From Pseudoflavitalea sp. G-6-1-2 (GTDB taxonomy: Bacteria > Bacteroidota > Bacteroidia > Chitinophagales > Chitinophagaceae), in contig NZ_JABBGB010000001.1 of the NCBI RefSeq assembly GCF_012927185.1, forward strand, positions 682,001 through 746,000: a DNA stretch of 64,000 bases, given 5' to 3'. The notes beneath the pieces were generated by a model. That model was not told the DNA's origin. It did no database searches and saw only the letters and a list, made by a program, of their open reading frames with translations. The position numbers were made by a program, and so were the translations under genes. Positions 1-8,561 of this stretch are shown here, piece after piece; position 1 is the first letter of the stretch; each line of letters starts with the position of its first letter.

Positions 1-1
1 C

Positions 2-118
2 CAATATTATTCCATCAACCCCGATGAGATGGAAAAAGAGCTGCACACTTACGGAAAGCAACTGCTGGATGCCGGTAAAGTGCAGGAGGCCTGGCAGGTT
101 CTTCTGGCCACCAGCTAA
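2..118 (+). CDS. C-terminal end of an unidentified protein (partial)
   Basis: An open frame enters from the left edge and ends at TAA 116-118, giving the last 38 residues (ending AWQVLLATS). It is polar and looks helical, with no motif I can assign. It runs in the same direction as lysS and ends about 100 bases before it. The lysS promoter motif lies between them, so the two are probably separate transcripts. Function unknown. Confidence 0.55.
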   Translation, partial: QYYSINPDEMEKELHTYGKQLLDAGKVQEAWQVLLATS

Positions 119-184
119 GCCCTACTGAATGCCTGCTTTGGGATCTATTCCCTCCGCCGCCTTCGCAATCCGGCCCTTTTACGT

Positions 185-192
185 TATTTTTG
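185..192 (+). promoter_or_regulatory. -7 promoter element of lysS (TATTTTTG)
   Basis: TATTTTTG matches the Bacteroidota -7 consensus TAnnTTTG and lies 27 bases before the lysS ATG. No convincing -33 TTG is seen at the usual spacing. It argues against a TTG start at 190, which would lie inside the promoter. Confidence 0.55.
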
Positions 193-219
193 CAGCCGTT
201 TTATAATCAATCAAAGCAC

Positions 220-1773
220 ATGCATTTATCAGAACAAGAGATTATCCGGAGAGAGAAACTCGCTAAGCTTCAGGAAATGGGCGTTGATCCTTTTCCCGCA
301 CCCTTATTCCCGGTGAACAACACCGCTGCCAATATTCTGGCAACATTTAAGGAAGGCGAGAACAATGCTGAATTCAAAGACGTAGTGCTTGCAGGCCGCA
401 TCATGGGACGCCGCGATATGGGTAAAGCCAATTTCGCTGTTCTGCAGGATGCTTCAGGCAGGATACAGCTGTACATCAAGCGCGACGAAATCTGCCCCGG
501 AGAAGACAAATCTCTGTACGATACAGTATGGAAACACCTCACCGATATCGGCGATATCATCGGCGTGAAAGGATATGTGTTCACCACCAAAACCGGTGAA
601 ACTTCCGTACACGTAAGCGAACTGGTTCTCCTCACCAAATCTCTGAAACCACTGCCTGTGGTGAAAGAGAAAGAAGGTGAAACTTTCGATGCAGTAACTG
701 ACCCTGAGTTCCGCTACCGTCAGCGTTATGCCGATCTGGTAGTGAATCCGCATGTGAAAGAAACGTTCCTCAAACGCACCAAACTCATCAATACCATCCG
801 CGAATTTCTGAATGAGCGTGGAGCCATCGAAGTGGATACTCCTGTGTTGCAGGCTATCCCCGGTGGTGCAGCTGCACGTCCGTTTGTTACGCATCACAAT
901 GCGCTGGATGTTCCTTTCTTCCTGCGTATTGCGAACGAACTTTACCTCAAACGCCTCATCGTAGGCGGTTTCGACTGGGTGTACGAGTTCAGCCGCAACT
1001 TCCGCAACGAGGGTATGGACCGCACGCATAACCCTGAGTTCACCGTACTCGAATGGTACACTGCGTACAAAGATTATTTCTGGCTGATGGAAATCACCGA
1101 GCAACTGCTGGAGAAGATCGCCATCAACCTGAATGGTACTACCAAAATGATGGTGGGCGACAGAGAGATCGACTTCAAAGCTCCTTTCAAACGCATGACC
1201 ATTTACGATGCCATCAAAGAGCATACCGGCATCGACGTAAGCAATATGGACGAAGCGCAACTGCGCGACGCCTGCAAACAGATCGGTCTCCATCCCGACC
1301 CTAATTACGGAAAGGGCAAACTGATCGACGAAATCTTCGGAGAGAAATGCGAAGGTCATTTTGTGCAGCCAACCTTCATCACAGATTATCCTGTGGAGAT
1401 GAGTCCGCTCACAAAGAAACACCGCAGCAAACCCGGACTGGTAGAGCGTTTCGAGCTGATGATCAATGGTAAAGAAATCGCCAATGCGTACAGCGAGCTG
1501 AACGATCCTATCGATCAGCGCGAACGCTTCGAAGAGCAGGTTCGCCTGATGGAACGCGGCGATGACGAAGCCATGTACATCGATCACGATTTCCTCCGTG
1601 CACTCGAATATGGCATGCCTCCTACCGGCGGTATCGGTATCGGTATCGACAGACTGGTGATGCTGATGACCAACTCACCCAGCATTCAGGATGTATTGCT
1701 CTTCCCGCAAATGAGACCGGAGAAACCCGAAGGTCAGGAGCAGGTGGAAGAAAAAGCAGAAGAGAAGAAGTAA
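220..1773 (+). CDS. lysS: Lysyl-tRNA synthetase, class II
   Basis: Charges tRNA-Lys with lysine in the cytoplasm. The 517-residue protein has an N-terminal OB-fold anticodon-binding domain (about residues 45-145), then the class II catalytic core. Motif 2 is seen as [15 protein letters not shown] and motif 3 as [13 protein letters not shown] near the C-terminus. A short acidic lysine-rich tail (EKAEEKK) follows. Length is normal for bacterial LysS. I chose ATG 220 ([14 protein letters not shown]); the same frame is open from a TTG at 190, but that codon overlaps the promoter motif. The gene stands alone and ends at a strong hairpin terminator shared with the converging dehydrogenase gene. Confidence 0.97.
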   Translation: MHLSEQEIIRREKLAKLQEMGVDPFPAPLFPVNNTAANILATFKEGENNAEFKDVVLAGRIMGRRDMGKANFAVLQDASGRIQLYIKRDEICPGEDKSLYDTVWKHLTDIGDIIGVKGYVFTTKTGETSVHVSELVLLTKSLKPLPVVKEKEGETFDAVTDPEFRYRQRYADLVVNPHVKETFLKRTKLINTIREFLNERGAIEVDTPVLQAIPGGAAARPFVTHHNALDVPFFLRIANELYLKRLIVGGFDWVYEFSRNFRNEGMDRTHNPEFTVLEWYTAYKDYFWLMEITEQLLEKIAINLNGTTKMMVGDREIDFKAPFKRMTIYDAIKEHTGIDVSNMDEAQLRDACKQIGLHPDPNYGKGKLIDEIFGEKCEGHFVQPTFITDYPVEMSPLTKKHRSKPGLVERFELMINGKEIANAYSELNDPIDQRERFEEQVRLMERGDDEAMYIDHDFLRALEYGMPPTGGIGIGIDRLVMLMTNSPSIQDVLLFPQMRPEKPEGQEQVEEKAEEKK

Positions 1774-1792
1774 GAAATTATCTCACTATACG

Positions 1793-1826
1793 AAAAGAGG
1801 TTGTCCCCAAAGACAACCTCTTTTTT
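1793..1826. terminator. Bidirectional intrinsic terminator between lysS and the SDR gene
   Basis: A 13-base stem, AAAAGAGGTTGTC pairing with the complementary arm from 1812, encloses a short loop and is followed by a T-run on the + strand. The A-run on the left gives a shorter T-run on the minus strand, so it can serve both converging genes. Confidence 0.85.
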
Positions 1827-1829
1827 ATT

Positions 1830-2651
1830 TTAGAGGAACAGATCCTGCATCAGTTTCTGATCCGGATTCACCGCGTATTTGGTGAAATCGGTAACGCCTT
1901 CTTTCATCAGCACTTCTTCATCTACAAAGAAATTGCCTGTGCATTCGTAAGAAGGTTGTTTGAGAATATGCACTGCAGCATCCGCCACAATCTCTGGAGT
2001 ACGGCTTCGCTGTATCAGAAAATCACCACCCAGCAGATTCTGAACCGCCGCAGTAGCAATGGTAGTTTTCGGCCAGAGCGCATTGGCTGCAATGCGGTGT
2101 GGTTTCAGTTCCTCCGCCAGTCCTAATATCACCATGCTCATGCCGTATTTGCTCATGGTGTAGGCAAGATGTTTGGAGAACCAGTTAGGGTCCATATTGA
2201 GCGGCGGAGACAAATTGAGGATATGCGGATTATGCGCTTTCTTCAGAAAAGGAATGCATGCCTGGCTCATGAAGAAAGTGCCGCGCACATTGATGCCATG
2301 CATCAGATCCCAGCGTTTGGGCTCTACCTGTTCTGTAGCAGACAGATTGATGGCACTGGCATTATTGATGAGAATATCGATACCTCCGAATGCGCCTACT
2401 GTGGTTTCCACAATATTGCGGATACTGTCTTCGTACCGGATATCACCTGCAATCGGCAATACTTTTCCGGGTCCGGCAGCTGCAATTTCTTCGGCAGCGG
2501 AGTAAATGGTTCCTTCCAGTTTCGGATGCGGCTCGGTGGTTTTTCCCACTATTGAGATGTTCGCCCCCTCTTTCGCCAGTCTGATGGCAATGGCTTTTCC
2601 AATACCGCGGCTTCCTCCTGTTATTAGTACTGTCTTGTTTTCCAACAACAT
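1830..2651 (-). CDS. Short-chain dehydrogenase/reductase, HSDL2-like
   Basis: A 273-residue NAD(P)-dependent oxidoreductase of the Rossmann-fold SDR superfamily. Seen directly: cofactor motif TGGSRGIG (residues 11-18), NNAS (96-99) and the catalytic YxxxK as YTMSK (164-168). The stretches KTTEPHPKLEGTIYSAAEEI and LNLSPPLN are characteristic of the HSDL2 group; animal HSDL2 carries an extra SCP2 sterol-carrier domain that is absent here. Substrate unknown; fatty acyl or sterol-like compounds are guesses from the family. It is monocistronic, with no clear TAnnTTTG motif upstream. Confidence 0.88.
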   Translation of the reverse strand: MLLENKTVLITGGSRGIGKAIAIRLAKEGANISIVGKTTEPHPKLEGTIYSAAEEIAAAGPGKVLPIAGDIRYEDSIRNIVETTVGAFGGIDILINNASAINLSATEQVEPKRWDLMHGINVRGTFFMSQACIPFLKKAHNPHILNLSPPLNMDPNWFSKHLAYTMSKYGMSMVILGLAEELKPHRIAANALWPKTTIATAAVQNLLGGDFLIQRSRTPEIVADAAVHILKQPSYECTGNFFVDEEVLMKEGVTDFTKYAVNPDQKLMQDLFL

Positions 2652-3117
2652 ATGCGAATCAGTTTAGTGAAGTACTACTGTTTATTACAATTATGAATAT
2701 AGGGACTTTCTTACAGTAACGGACAGATAGGGTAGTTGTACTAAAAATCAGAGGGGTAGAATTACGATTGCTGCGGTAAATAATGAACTCTTAAAATAAA
2801 GCAAATATGCTCTTGCAAACCGGAGCGTTTGATTCTATGTTTGTATTGTTGATTGATTGTAACAAAGCGCTCAATATCCGAACGAAAAACCAACCGAGCG
2901 AAGTTAATCCAAGAATCCTGAAGAAAATCCTAAACCCGATAACCGTCGGGACATTAAGATCCGAAATGTCCAAAAACCGAATTAAGCGCTGGTTCAATCA
3001 ATAGACAAGTAAAAATCCAATAGCCCGCTTATCCAATGATCCTACGAAACGAGCCGTGTAAAATTTGTACCTATTGATGACCCTGTTCTGTTGGTAAAGG
3101 TTTCGTACAAAGAATTT

Positions 3118-3154
3118 AAACAGTCCCGAAGTTTCTTCAGGACTGTTTCTTTTT
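3118..3154 (+). terminator. Terminator-like hairpin with no obvious upstream gene
   Basis: AAACAGTCC (3118-3126) pairs exactly with GGACTGTTT (3140-3148) across a 13-base loop, followed by CTTTTTA. It faces right on the + strand, where no gene precedes it, so it may end a small unannotated transcript. Confidence 0.5.
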
Positions 3155-3203
3155 ATGCAGGTGTTACCCCGGTAATGCAATCCCACCTTACTATTTGGCC
3201 AAT

Positions 3204-3237
3204 AAAAAAAGCCCGCAACCTCGAAGGCCACGGGCAG
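3204..3237 (-). terminator. Intrinsic terminator of the tetR-emrA-emrB-tolC operon
   Basis: GCCCG (3211-3215) pairs with CGGGC (3231-3235), with an inner CCT/AGG pairing. The seven-A run at 3204-3210 becomes a U-run on the minus strand. It sits about 60 bases after the tolC stop codon. Confidence 0.75.
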
Positions 3238-3294
3238 ATTCTCAGCTATTATTTGTAACCCCTTACTCAAACAGCCGATACTATACGTATTTGA

Positions 3295-4620
3295 TTAGTT
3301 GAACAGCTTTGTTCCAACTACTTTATGACTTTCCAGTTTATCCAGTTGGGTCTGATATTGCAGTTGCACCAGTTGCAGTTTGGCATCTTCCACATTGGTT
3401 TGCGCGGTGAGCAATTCTACGTTGGTGATCAACCCTTCTTTAAAACGAACCTGCGCCAGTGTGTAGGCACGCTCCGCCTGAGATACCAGTACGCTGGTAG
3501 TTTTCAGTTTCGTCTGCAGGTTTCTGTAATCTTCCTGAACAGTGGCCAGGTCTTTTTTGATATTGTTCTCCAGTGTATTCAATGAAAGCTTTGCGGCATC
3601 GATCTGCACCTGCGTTAATTTCTGACGCAGTTTCGGACGATCACCAGACAGTATCGGAATGCTCAAACCCACACCCACTGAGGTGTTGAGCCGAAACTGA
3701 TCGATATCGGGCTGGAAGCCATTGCGCACACCCCCGGCGGCAGAGCCGGTAAGGCTTGGGCGTGAATTCACGGATGATTCTTTCAGATCGTAATCGAACA
3801 CTTCCAGTTTTTTCTGGATGGTGCGCGCTTCGGGATTGATGCTTTTCCAGTCGCCGCTTTCGAGCAGCAAGGTGAGATCATCATAATTCTCGCGTGCGGG
3901 GATCTTACCATGCGCATCCATTGCAGTGAGCCATTGCAGCAACACGAACTGTTTCTCCAGCTGACTTTGCAGATCGGTGAGACGGTTGGTGGCATTTGCA
4001 GTACGCACCTGAGTCGTGAGCAGGTCGTATTCGAGTGCATCACCATTTTTGATACGTGCCTGAATCAGCCGTTCATTTTCTTTGAGCGAACTGATCTGAT
4101 CCTGCTGCACCTGAATCGCTTTCTGATTGAACTGAATATTGTAGTAGATCTGTGCCACCTGATAAGCAATCGCATTCTTGCTGTTATCGAGGTTTTCGAT
4201 ATTCAGCGAATGTTCTGCATTGTTCTTGTTCAGCGCCAGCTTTGTTCTTCCGAAATCGTAGATCAGCTGCTGCACACTCACGTTTGCATTGTAATTGTTA
4301 TTCGGCGCAAACTGAATGCTGGCGGGGCCTGTAGGCAATGGGAATTCTGCCTTCGGAACAGGCGCATCGAAACGGTAACTCAGGTTGCCGGTAACGGTAG
4401 GAAGATAACCGGCTTTGATGATGGACTCTTTTACACCATCAGCTTTCAGCTGCTCTTCCATTTCTTTTATGCGGGGATAGTTGTTCACAGCAGCATGTAT
4501 GAGGCTGCGCAACTGTTCGTCCCTCACGGGCGAATCCTGTGCCATTGCCGGACTAAGCGCAATGATCAGGGCAAGCCCGCCGATAATCTTCTTCATGTAT
4601 GATTTGTTTAATCGCTTCAT
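3295..4620 (-). CDS. TolC-family outer-membrane efflux channel
   Basis: The outer-membrane exit duct of a tripartite drug pump. The protein (441 residues from this start) has a signal peptide best read from Met9 (MKKIIGGLALIIALSPAMA, cleaved before QDS), so ATG 4596 is an equally good start. Two long helical repeats typical of the OEP family follow, with the usual alternation of helical segments and beta-strand stretches such as RLNTSVGVGLSIPIL in the second half. It is the last gene of a four-gene operon, 10 bases after emrB, and is followed by the operon terminator. It should work with the EmrA- and EmrB-like proteins encoded upstream. Confidence 0.93.
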   Translation of the reverse strand: MKRLNKSYMKKIIGGLALIIALSPAMAQDSPVRDEQLRSLIHAAVNNYPRIKEMEEQLKADGVKESIIKAGYLPTVTGNLSYRFDAPVPKAEFPLPTGPASIQFAPNNNYNANVSVQQLIYDFGRTKLALNKNNAEHSLNIENLDNSKNAIAYQVAQIYYNIQFNQKAIQVQQDQISSLKENERLIQARIKNGDALEYDLLTTQVRTANATNRLTDLQSQLEKQFVLLQWLTAMDAHGKIPARENYDDLTLLLESGDWKSINPEARTIQKKLEVFDYDLKESSVNSRPSLTGSAAGGVRNGFQPDIDQFRLNTSVGVGLSIPILSGDRPKLRQKLTQVQIDAAKLSLNTLENNIKKDLATVQEDYRNLQTKLKTTSVLVSQAERAYTLAQVRFKEGLITNVELLTAQTNVEDAKLQLVQLQYQTQLDKLESHKVVGTKLFN

Positions 4621-4630
4621 AATTGTACAA

Positions 4631-6226
4631 TCAATGTGCTGCTTCCATGGCTTCTTTCACAGCTTTCTGATCGATAGGTGCAGGTGGAGCATTGGTTTTC
4701 TTCTTCCGCAGGAATACCACTAATGGAATTACAACGATGAAGAAGATGCCGATGAGATGGAATGTATCCAGATAAGCCAGATAGTACGCCTGTTTATCCA
4801 CTGCACGGTCGATCATCGATAATGCCTTGGTGCCGGCTGTAGCAGCATCACCGGTTTTGGTGATCATGCTTTGCGTGATGGCGTTCAGTCTTTCCGTCAT
4901 CGCCGGAGCGCCGTCGTACGTGTTGGCCACCATGTCTGCGCGGTGTTGCGCATATTGGTGACTGATATAGTTGTTGGCCATTGCGATACCGAATGCACCA
5001 CCGATCTGACGGATCATATTGTTGAGCGAAATGCCCGCCGCGTATTCTTTCGGCTGCAACCCTGCTACGGCCTGATTGATCAATGGCAGCTGGCTCATTG
5101 AGATACCAAATGCACGCACCAGCAGCGGGAAGAAAAAAGCCCATCTTCCTACATCCGGACTCACATCGGCACTGAGCCATGAGTAACAGGCGAAGAGAAT
5201 GAAACCCACCACAATGAAGGGAATCGGACTCACACCTTTGCTCATCACTTTACCGATGATGGGCATCATTATCACGCCCGCCAGCGTTGGTGGTAAGAGT
5301 GACAAGCCCGTTTCGAGTGCCGAAAATCCCAACACGCGCTGCGCGAGTACAGGATAAACGAACACGGAAGTAAAGAGGCCAAGCCCTGCAACAAAAGTGA
5401 ATAAGGTAGTGAATGCATAAGGCCGGTATCGCATCACACGCAGGTTCACCACAGGATGCGGCGTTTTCAATTCATAGATAATGAAGCCCACAACTCCCAC
5501 TACAGCCAGAACTGCGCAAACCTTGATGGCATCACTGCTGAACCAGTCTTCTGCTTCTCCTCGTTCCAACACAAACTGCAGTGTGCCGATCCCAACCATC
5601 AATAGGGCAATGCCAATGTAATCGATCTTTATACTTTCCTTTTTCTTGCCTTCACCAGGCTTCTTATCTATGAATGTGTAAGCTAATATCGTTGCGATGA
5701 TGCCGATGGGAAGGTTCACGAGGAACATCCATGGCCATGAGAAATGTTCGATGAGATAACCACCTACTGTAGGCCCGAGAGTTGGACCGAGAACGATACC
5801 CATACCGAAGAGACCGGAGGCCATGGGCCTGTCTTCCGGTGGAAAGGCATCGAAGAGGATGGCCTGCGATGTGGAGAGCAATGCGCCACCGCCAACACCC
5901 TGCACAAAGCGCCAGATGATCAGTTCAACCAGATCGGTACTTTGCGCACACATATAACTCGCAATGGTGAAGATGATCATGCTCACGATGTAGTAGTTCT
6001 TTCGTCCGAAATATTCGGCGAGGAAACCTGTCATCGGAATGATGATCACATTTGCGATAGCATATGAGGTGATAACCCAGCTGATGTCTTCGATATTCAC
6101 ACCAAGGCTGCCGGCCATTTCACTCAGACCCACGTTCACGATACTGGTATCGATCAGCTCCATGATGGCTGCCGTAACAGTAGTGAGCACTATGATAAAT
6201 CGGGCAAATCCTTTTGGACTGGACAT
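4631..6226 (-). CDS. emrB: EmrB/QacA-type multidrug transporter, DHA2 family
   Basis: An inner-membrane proton antiporter of the major facilitator superfamily with about 14 predicted membrane segments, 531 residues, the usual size for DHA2. The N-terminal ELIDTSIVNVGLSEMAGSLG corresponds to the DHA2 motif LDxTIVNVALP, and GFLAEYFGRK is motif A. It lies between emrA (85 bases upstream) and tolC (10 bases downstream), which supports an EmrAB-TolC export complex. Substrates cannot be read from the sequence; hydrophobic toxic compounds are typical for the family. Expression is probably controlled by the TetR protein encoded first in the operon. Confidence 0.94.
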   Translation of the reverse strand: MSSPKGFARFIIVLTTVTAAIMELIDTSIVNVGLSEMAGSLGVNIEDISWVITSYAIANVIIIPMTGFLAEYFGRKNYYIVSMIIFTIASYMCAQSTDLVELIIWRFVQGVGGGALLSTSQAILFDAFPPEDRPMASGLFGMGIVLGPTLGPTVGGYLIEHFSWPWMFLVNLPIGIIATILAYTFIDKKPGEGKKKESIKIDYIGIALLMVGIGTLQFVLERGEAEDWFSSDAIKVCAVLAVVGVVGFIIYELKTPHPVVNLRVMRYRPYAFTTLFTFVAGLGLFTSVFVYPVLAQRVLGFSALETGLSLLPPTLAGVIMMPIIGKVMSKGVSPIPFIVVGFILFACYSWLSADVSPDVGRWAFFFPLLVRAFGISMSQLPLINQAVAGLQPKEYAAGISLNNMIRQIGGAFGIAMANNYISHQYAQHRADMVANTYDGAPAMTERLNAITQSMITKTGDAATAGTKALSMIDRAVDKQAYYLAYLDTFHLIGIFFIVVIPLVVFLRKKKTNAPPAPIDQKAVKEAMEAAH

Positions 6227-6311
6227 ATGAAAATGTTGGGTCAGTTCTGGTCATAGCATGGCCGGCTGTTGCGATGCAATCAGTAAGAGATGTTATGACA
6301 AGAACTGTTTG

Positions 6312-7376
6312 TTAATTCAAAGGAATGCTTACAAAAACACTGAGACCTGCACGAAGCACTTCGCGGTATTTATCGATATCATTGATAGCGATCTTAACCG
6401 GAACGCGCTGTGTTACTTTCACAAAGTTTCCGCTGGCATTGTCGGGAGGCAGCAGGGCGAAACGCGCACCGGTTGCATCACTGAGGCTTTCAACAGATCC
6501 TTTGATCTTCATATCGGGATATGCATCAACCTCAATATCAACGGGCATTCCGGGGTGCAGCTTCTTGATCTGATTCTCTTTGAAGTTGGCCACGATCCAG
6601 TAAGTGGTATCGTTCACAACGGTAAAGAGTGGAGCGCCTGCCTGTACGTACTGGCCGAGTGAAATATTCTTTCTTCCGATTTTTCCTGCCTGGGGAGCGA
6701 AGATCTTCGTGTAGCTCAGTTTGAGTTTTTCCTGCTCTATCAAAGCTTTCTTCACATCGATGTTTGCAGCAGCTTTTGTAACTGCAGCTTCGAGAATAGC
6801 GATTCTGCTTTCAGCGCCGGCGAGGTCGTTATGACTGTTGTCGGTTTGTTTCACCAGTGTTTCGTAATCGTACTTGCTGTCTTCGAGTTGTTTGGCAGTG
6901 ATAGCATTCTCTGCAAAAAGGTTCTGGTTGCGGGTGAGGTCTTTCTGCGCTTTTTCGAGTTTCACCTGGTTGATGGAGATGTTTCCCCTGTTCACACGGA
7001 GAGAGATCTGCGCATTGTTGAGAGAAGCTTTTGCATTGGAGAGATCGGCTACTGCTGCCTGATAGTCTGCTTCGAGTTGCAGAATATGAGTTTGAATTTC
7101 TGCGTCGTCGAGTTCTACTACCAGTTGTCCGGCTTTCACGGTGTCGTAGTCATTTACGGCGATGCTCTTCACATAACCGGCAACACGGGGAAGTACGGGT
7201 ACCAGCTGTGTTTCCACCTGTGCATTGTCTGTGCTTTCATGATGCAGTGCAAACATGATCTTCTTATAACCGAAAACGCCGGCTACAATGAGGAGGGCGA
7301 CAATGACAATCAGCCTCACAGGTGATTTCTTCTTTTCAGGTTTGTTTGGTTGTTCCATACTGTTTCTGTCTGTCAT
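6312..7376 (-). CDS. emrA: EmrA/HlyD-type membrane fusion protein
   Basis: Periplasmic adaptor linking EmrB to TolC. It has 354 residues: a short charged cytoplasmic N-terminus, one membrane segment (about 21-40), a split lipoyl domain (STDNAQVETQLVPVLPRVAGYV and SYTKIFAPQAGKIGRK), a long coiled-coil hairpin (about 95-215) and a beta-barrel domain. The stretch GARFALLPPDNASGNFVKV is characteristic of EmrA proteins. Its ATG follows the TAA of the tetR gene with no base between them, so translation is probably coupled. Confidence 0.94.
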   Translation of the reverse strand: MTDRNSMEQPNKPEKKKSPVRLIVIVALLIVAGVFGYKKIMFALHHESTDNAQVETQLVPVLPRVAGYVKSIAVNDYDTVKAGQLVVELDDAEIQTHILQLEADYQAAVADLSNAKASLNNAQISLRVNRGNISINQVKLEKAQKDLTRNQNLFAENAITAKQLEDSKYDYETLVKQTDNSHNDLAGAESRIAILEAAVTKAAANIDVKKALIEQEKLKLSYTKIFAPQAGKIGRKNISLGQYVQAGAPLFTVVNDTTYWIVANFKENQIKKLHPGMPVDIEVDAYPDMKIKGSVESLSDATGARFALLPPDNASGNFVKVTQRVPVKIAINDIDKYREVLRAGLSVFVSIPLN

Positions 7377-8021
7377 TTATAAATTAGGTTGTTCTGCCGA
7401 GAGGTGGGAGCGCATCATCATCTTGAGATGTGTTTTGAGGCGTACACTCATTTTGGTCTGATATTCTTCTTCCGAAGCGCCTTCCATACTGAACAGTCTG
7501 CAATAGAGATTCTTTGCGTTGATGGCCTGATTGATGGTGCCCATCATGGAAGCCATTGTCATTTCGGGATCGATCTTGCGGAACTGTTTTTTCTTTACAC
7601 CTTCTTCGAGAATGAGTTTGATCAGTTCGAAGTTTCTCATTTTGATGCCGGTGATGAGATCGATGATCTCTTTAGACCGGTCTGTATTGTATTCCTGATT
7701 GATGATAGAGTGAAAGCGGCGGCCGCCGAGGATTTTGTCTACATAATATTCAATGAGCCTTTCGATCTTCTCCCAGGGCGTCATTTTGTTGTTGTTGATC
7801 ATTCCTTCGAGCAGCTCGAGGCTGGAAGCGAATCGTTGTTCGATGAGTACCTGCAGCAGTTTTTCTTTTGAGCCGAAATAGTAGGAGATCATGGCCAGGT
7901 TCACATCGGCTTTCTGGGCGATGTCGCGAACGGAAGTGCCGTCGAATCCTTTCTCTGCGAAAAGTTCTTCCGCTGCTTTGAGGAGGTGCTCTCTTTTGTC
8001 TGTTTTTTCCGGTAATGTCAT
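7377..8021 (-). CDS. TetR-family repressor of the efflux operon
   Basis: A 214-residue regulator with an N-terminal helix-turn-helix (about residues 8-55; GTSVRDIAQKADVNLAMISY is the recognition region, followed by YFGSKEKLL) and a variable C-terminal ligand domain. It is the first gene of the tetR-emrA-emrB-tolC operon and abuts emrA. Two tandem inverted repeats lie over its own promoter, so it very likely represses itself and the pump, with relief by a pump substrate. The regulatory logic is inferred; the helix-turn-helix and operators are seen. Confidence 0.93.
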   Translation of the reverse strand: MTLPEKTDKREHLLKAAEELFAEKGFDGTSVRDIAQKADVNLAMISYYFGSKEKLLQVLIEQRFASSLELLEGMINNNKMTPWEKIERLIEYYVDKILGGRRFHSIINQEYNTDRSKEIIDLITGIKMRNFELIKLILEEGVKKKQFRKIDPEMTMASMMGTINQAINAKNLYCRLFSMEGASEEEYQTKMSVRLKTHLKMMMRSHLSAEQPNL

Positions 8022-8043
8022 TTACGGGACTGATTTGCGTGTA

Positions 8044-8080
8044 CAAAATTAAACAAACGTTTAACTTAAACAAATGTTTA
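8044..8080 (-). promoter_or_regulatory. Efflux-operon promoter with two overlapping TetR operators
   Basis: On the minus strand a -33 TTTG (8071-8074), a 19-base spacer and -7 TAATTTTG (8044-8051) form a near-ideal Bacteroidota promoter. Two inverted repeats, TTAAACAAACGTTTAA (8049-8064) and TTAAACAAATGTTTA (8066-8080), are spaced 17 bases apart and cover the -7, the spacer and the -33. They lie 28-60 bases before the tetR start. Confidence 0.82.
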
Positions 8081-8105
8081 GTTAGTTAAGATTGTTATTT
8101 GGTTG

Positions 8106-8450
8106 TTAACGGGCGGAAACCGGATAAGCATACGGAGGTTCCTTCCTGGTGGAAATGAAAGGGTGGAAGGGTAAATTCAGGATTCCGTCAGCGAGCGAAA
8201 AAGCGAGGCAGTATATTCGTTTATCCGGGTTGGTCAATCGCCTAAGCTCCAGCTTCATTGCTTTGCCCGGGTCTTCCAGAATTTCCTGTGGAGTGTTGGA
8301 GGCCAGCATTTTCTCGAACGTTTCCGCTGCATCTTCGGATAGAGGAAGCCAGCGGGCACCGATGTACCACATATCTCTTTCTACCACTGAAACAGTACCA
8401 ATCTGTTTGCCATTCCAGAAACAGCTGTATTCTCTCAGACCGTTTTCCAT
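8106..8450 (-). CDS. Hypothetical protein, 114 residues
   Basis: An unrecognised small, probably soluble protein without signal peptide or membrane segment. It starts MENGLREYSCFWNG, contains RDMWYIGARWLPLSEDAAETFE and ends in a proline-rich tail (EPPYAYPVSAR). It ends just upstream of the tetR operator region and is divergent from korB. Good codon use and an open frame in a region with no competing gene support it; no function is proposed. Confidence 0.6.
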   Translation of the reverse strand: MENGLREYSCFWNGKQIGTVSVVERDMWYIGARWLPLSEDAAETFEKMLASNTPQEILEDPGKAMKLELRRLTNPDKRIYCLAFSLADGILNLPFHPFISTRKEPPYAYPVSAR

Positions 8451-8534
8451 GGCAACAAGATATCCATTTGTTAGAATTTCCCTTACTCGAAAACCATCCC
8501 AAAGGCTATTTACCGAAAATGCCCTCCTAAACCG

Positions 8535-8542
8535 TAAATTTG
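8535..8542 (+). promoter_or_regulatory. -7 promoter element of korB (TAAATTTG)
   Basis: TAAATTTGCA is a perfect -7 element 19 bases before the korB ATG. No clear -33 is visible at the usual spacing. It shows that korB has its own promoter and is not the second gene of an operon. Confidence 0.6.
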
Positions 8543-8561
8543 CAGTAACCTATTTATTGTT

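Larger units (their letters stand above)
2652..3294. other. Intergenic region, about 640 bases, no convincing gene
   Basis: It holds the upstream region of the SDR gene (right to left), a short hairpin at 2934-2951 (CCCGA/TCGGG), a + strand terminator-like hairpin at 3118-3154, and the minus-strand terminator of the efflux operon at 3204-3237. Two short open frames (2807-3004 on +, 2998-3270 on -) have no recognisable features or promoter and I do not call them genes. Confidence 0.6.

Noticed and set aside
454-1587. 377-codon open frame antisense to lysS
   Set aside because: It mirrors codon bias of a well-supported gene, has no family features, and runs against lysS along its whole length.
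2807-3270. Two short open frames in the gap before the efflux operon
   Set aside because: No promoter, no recognisable motif, and one contains the operon terminator.
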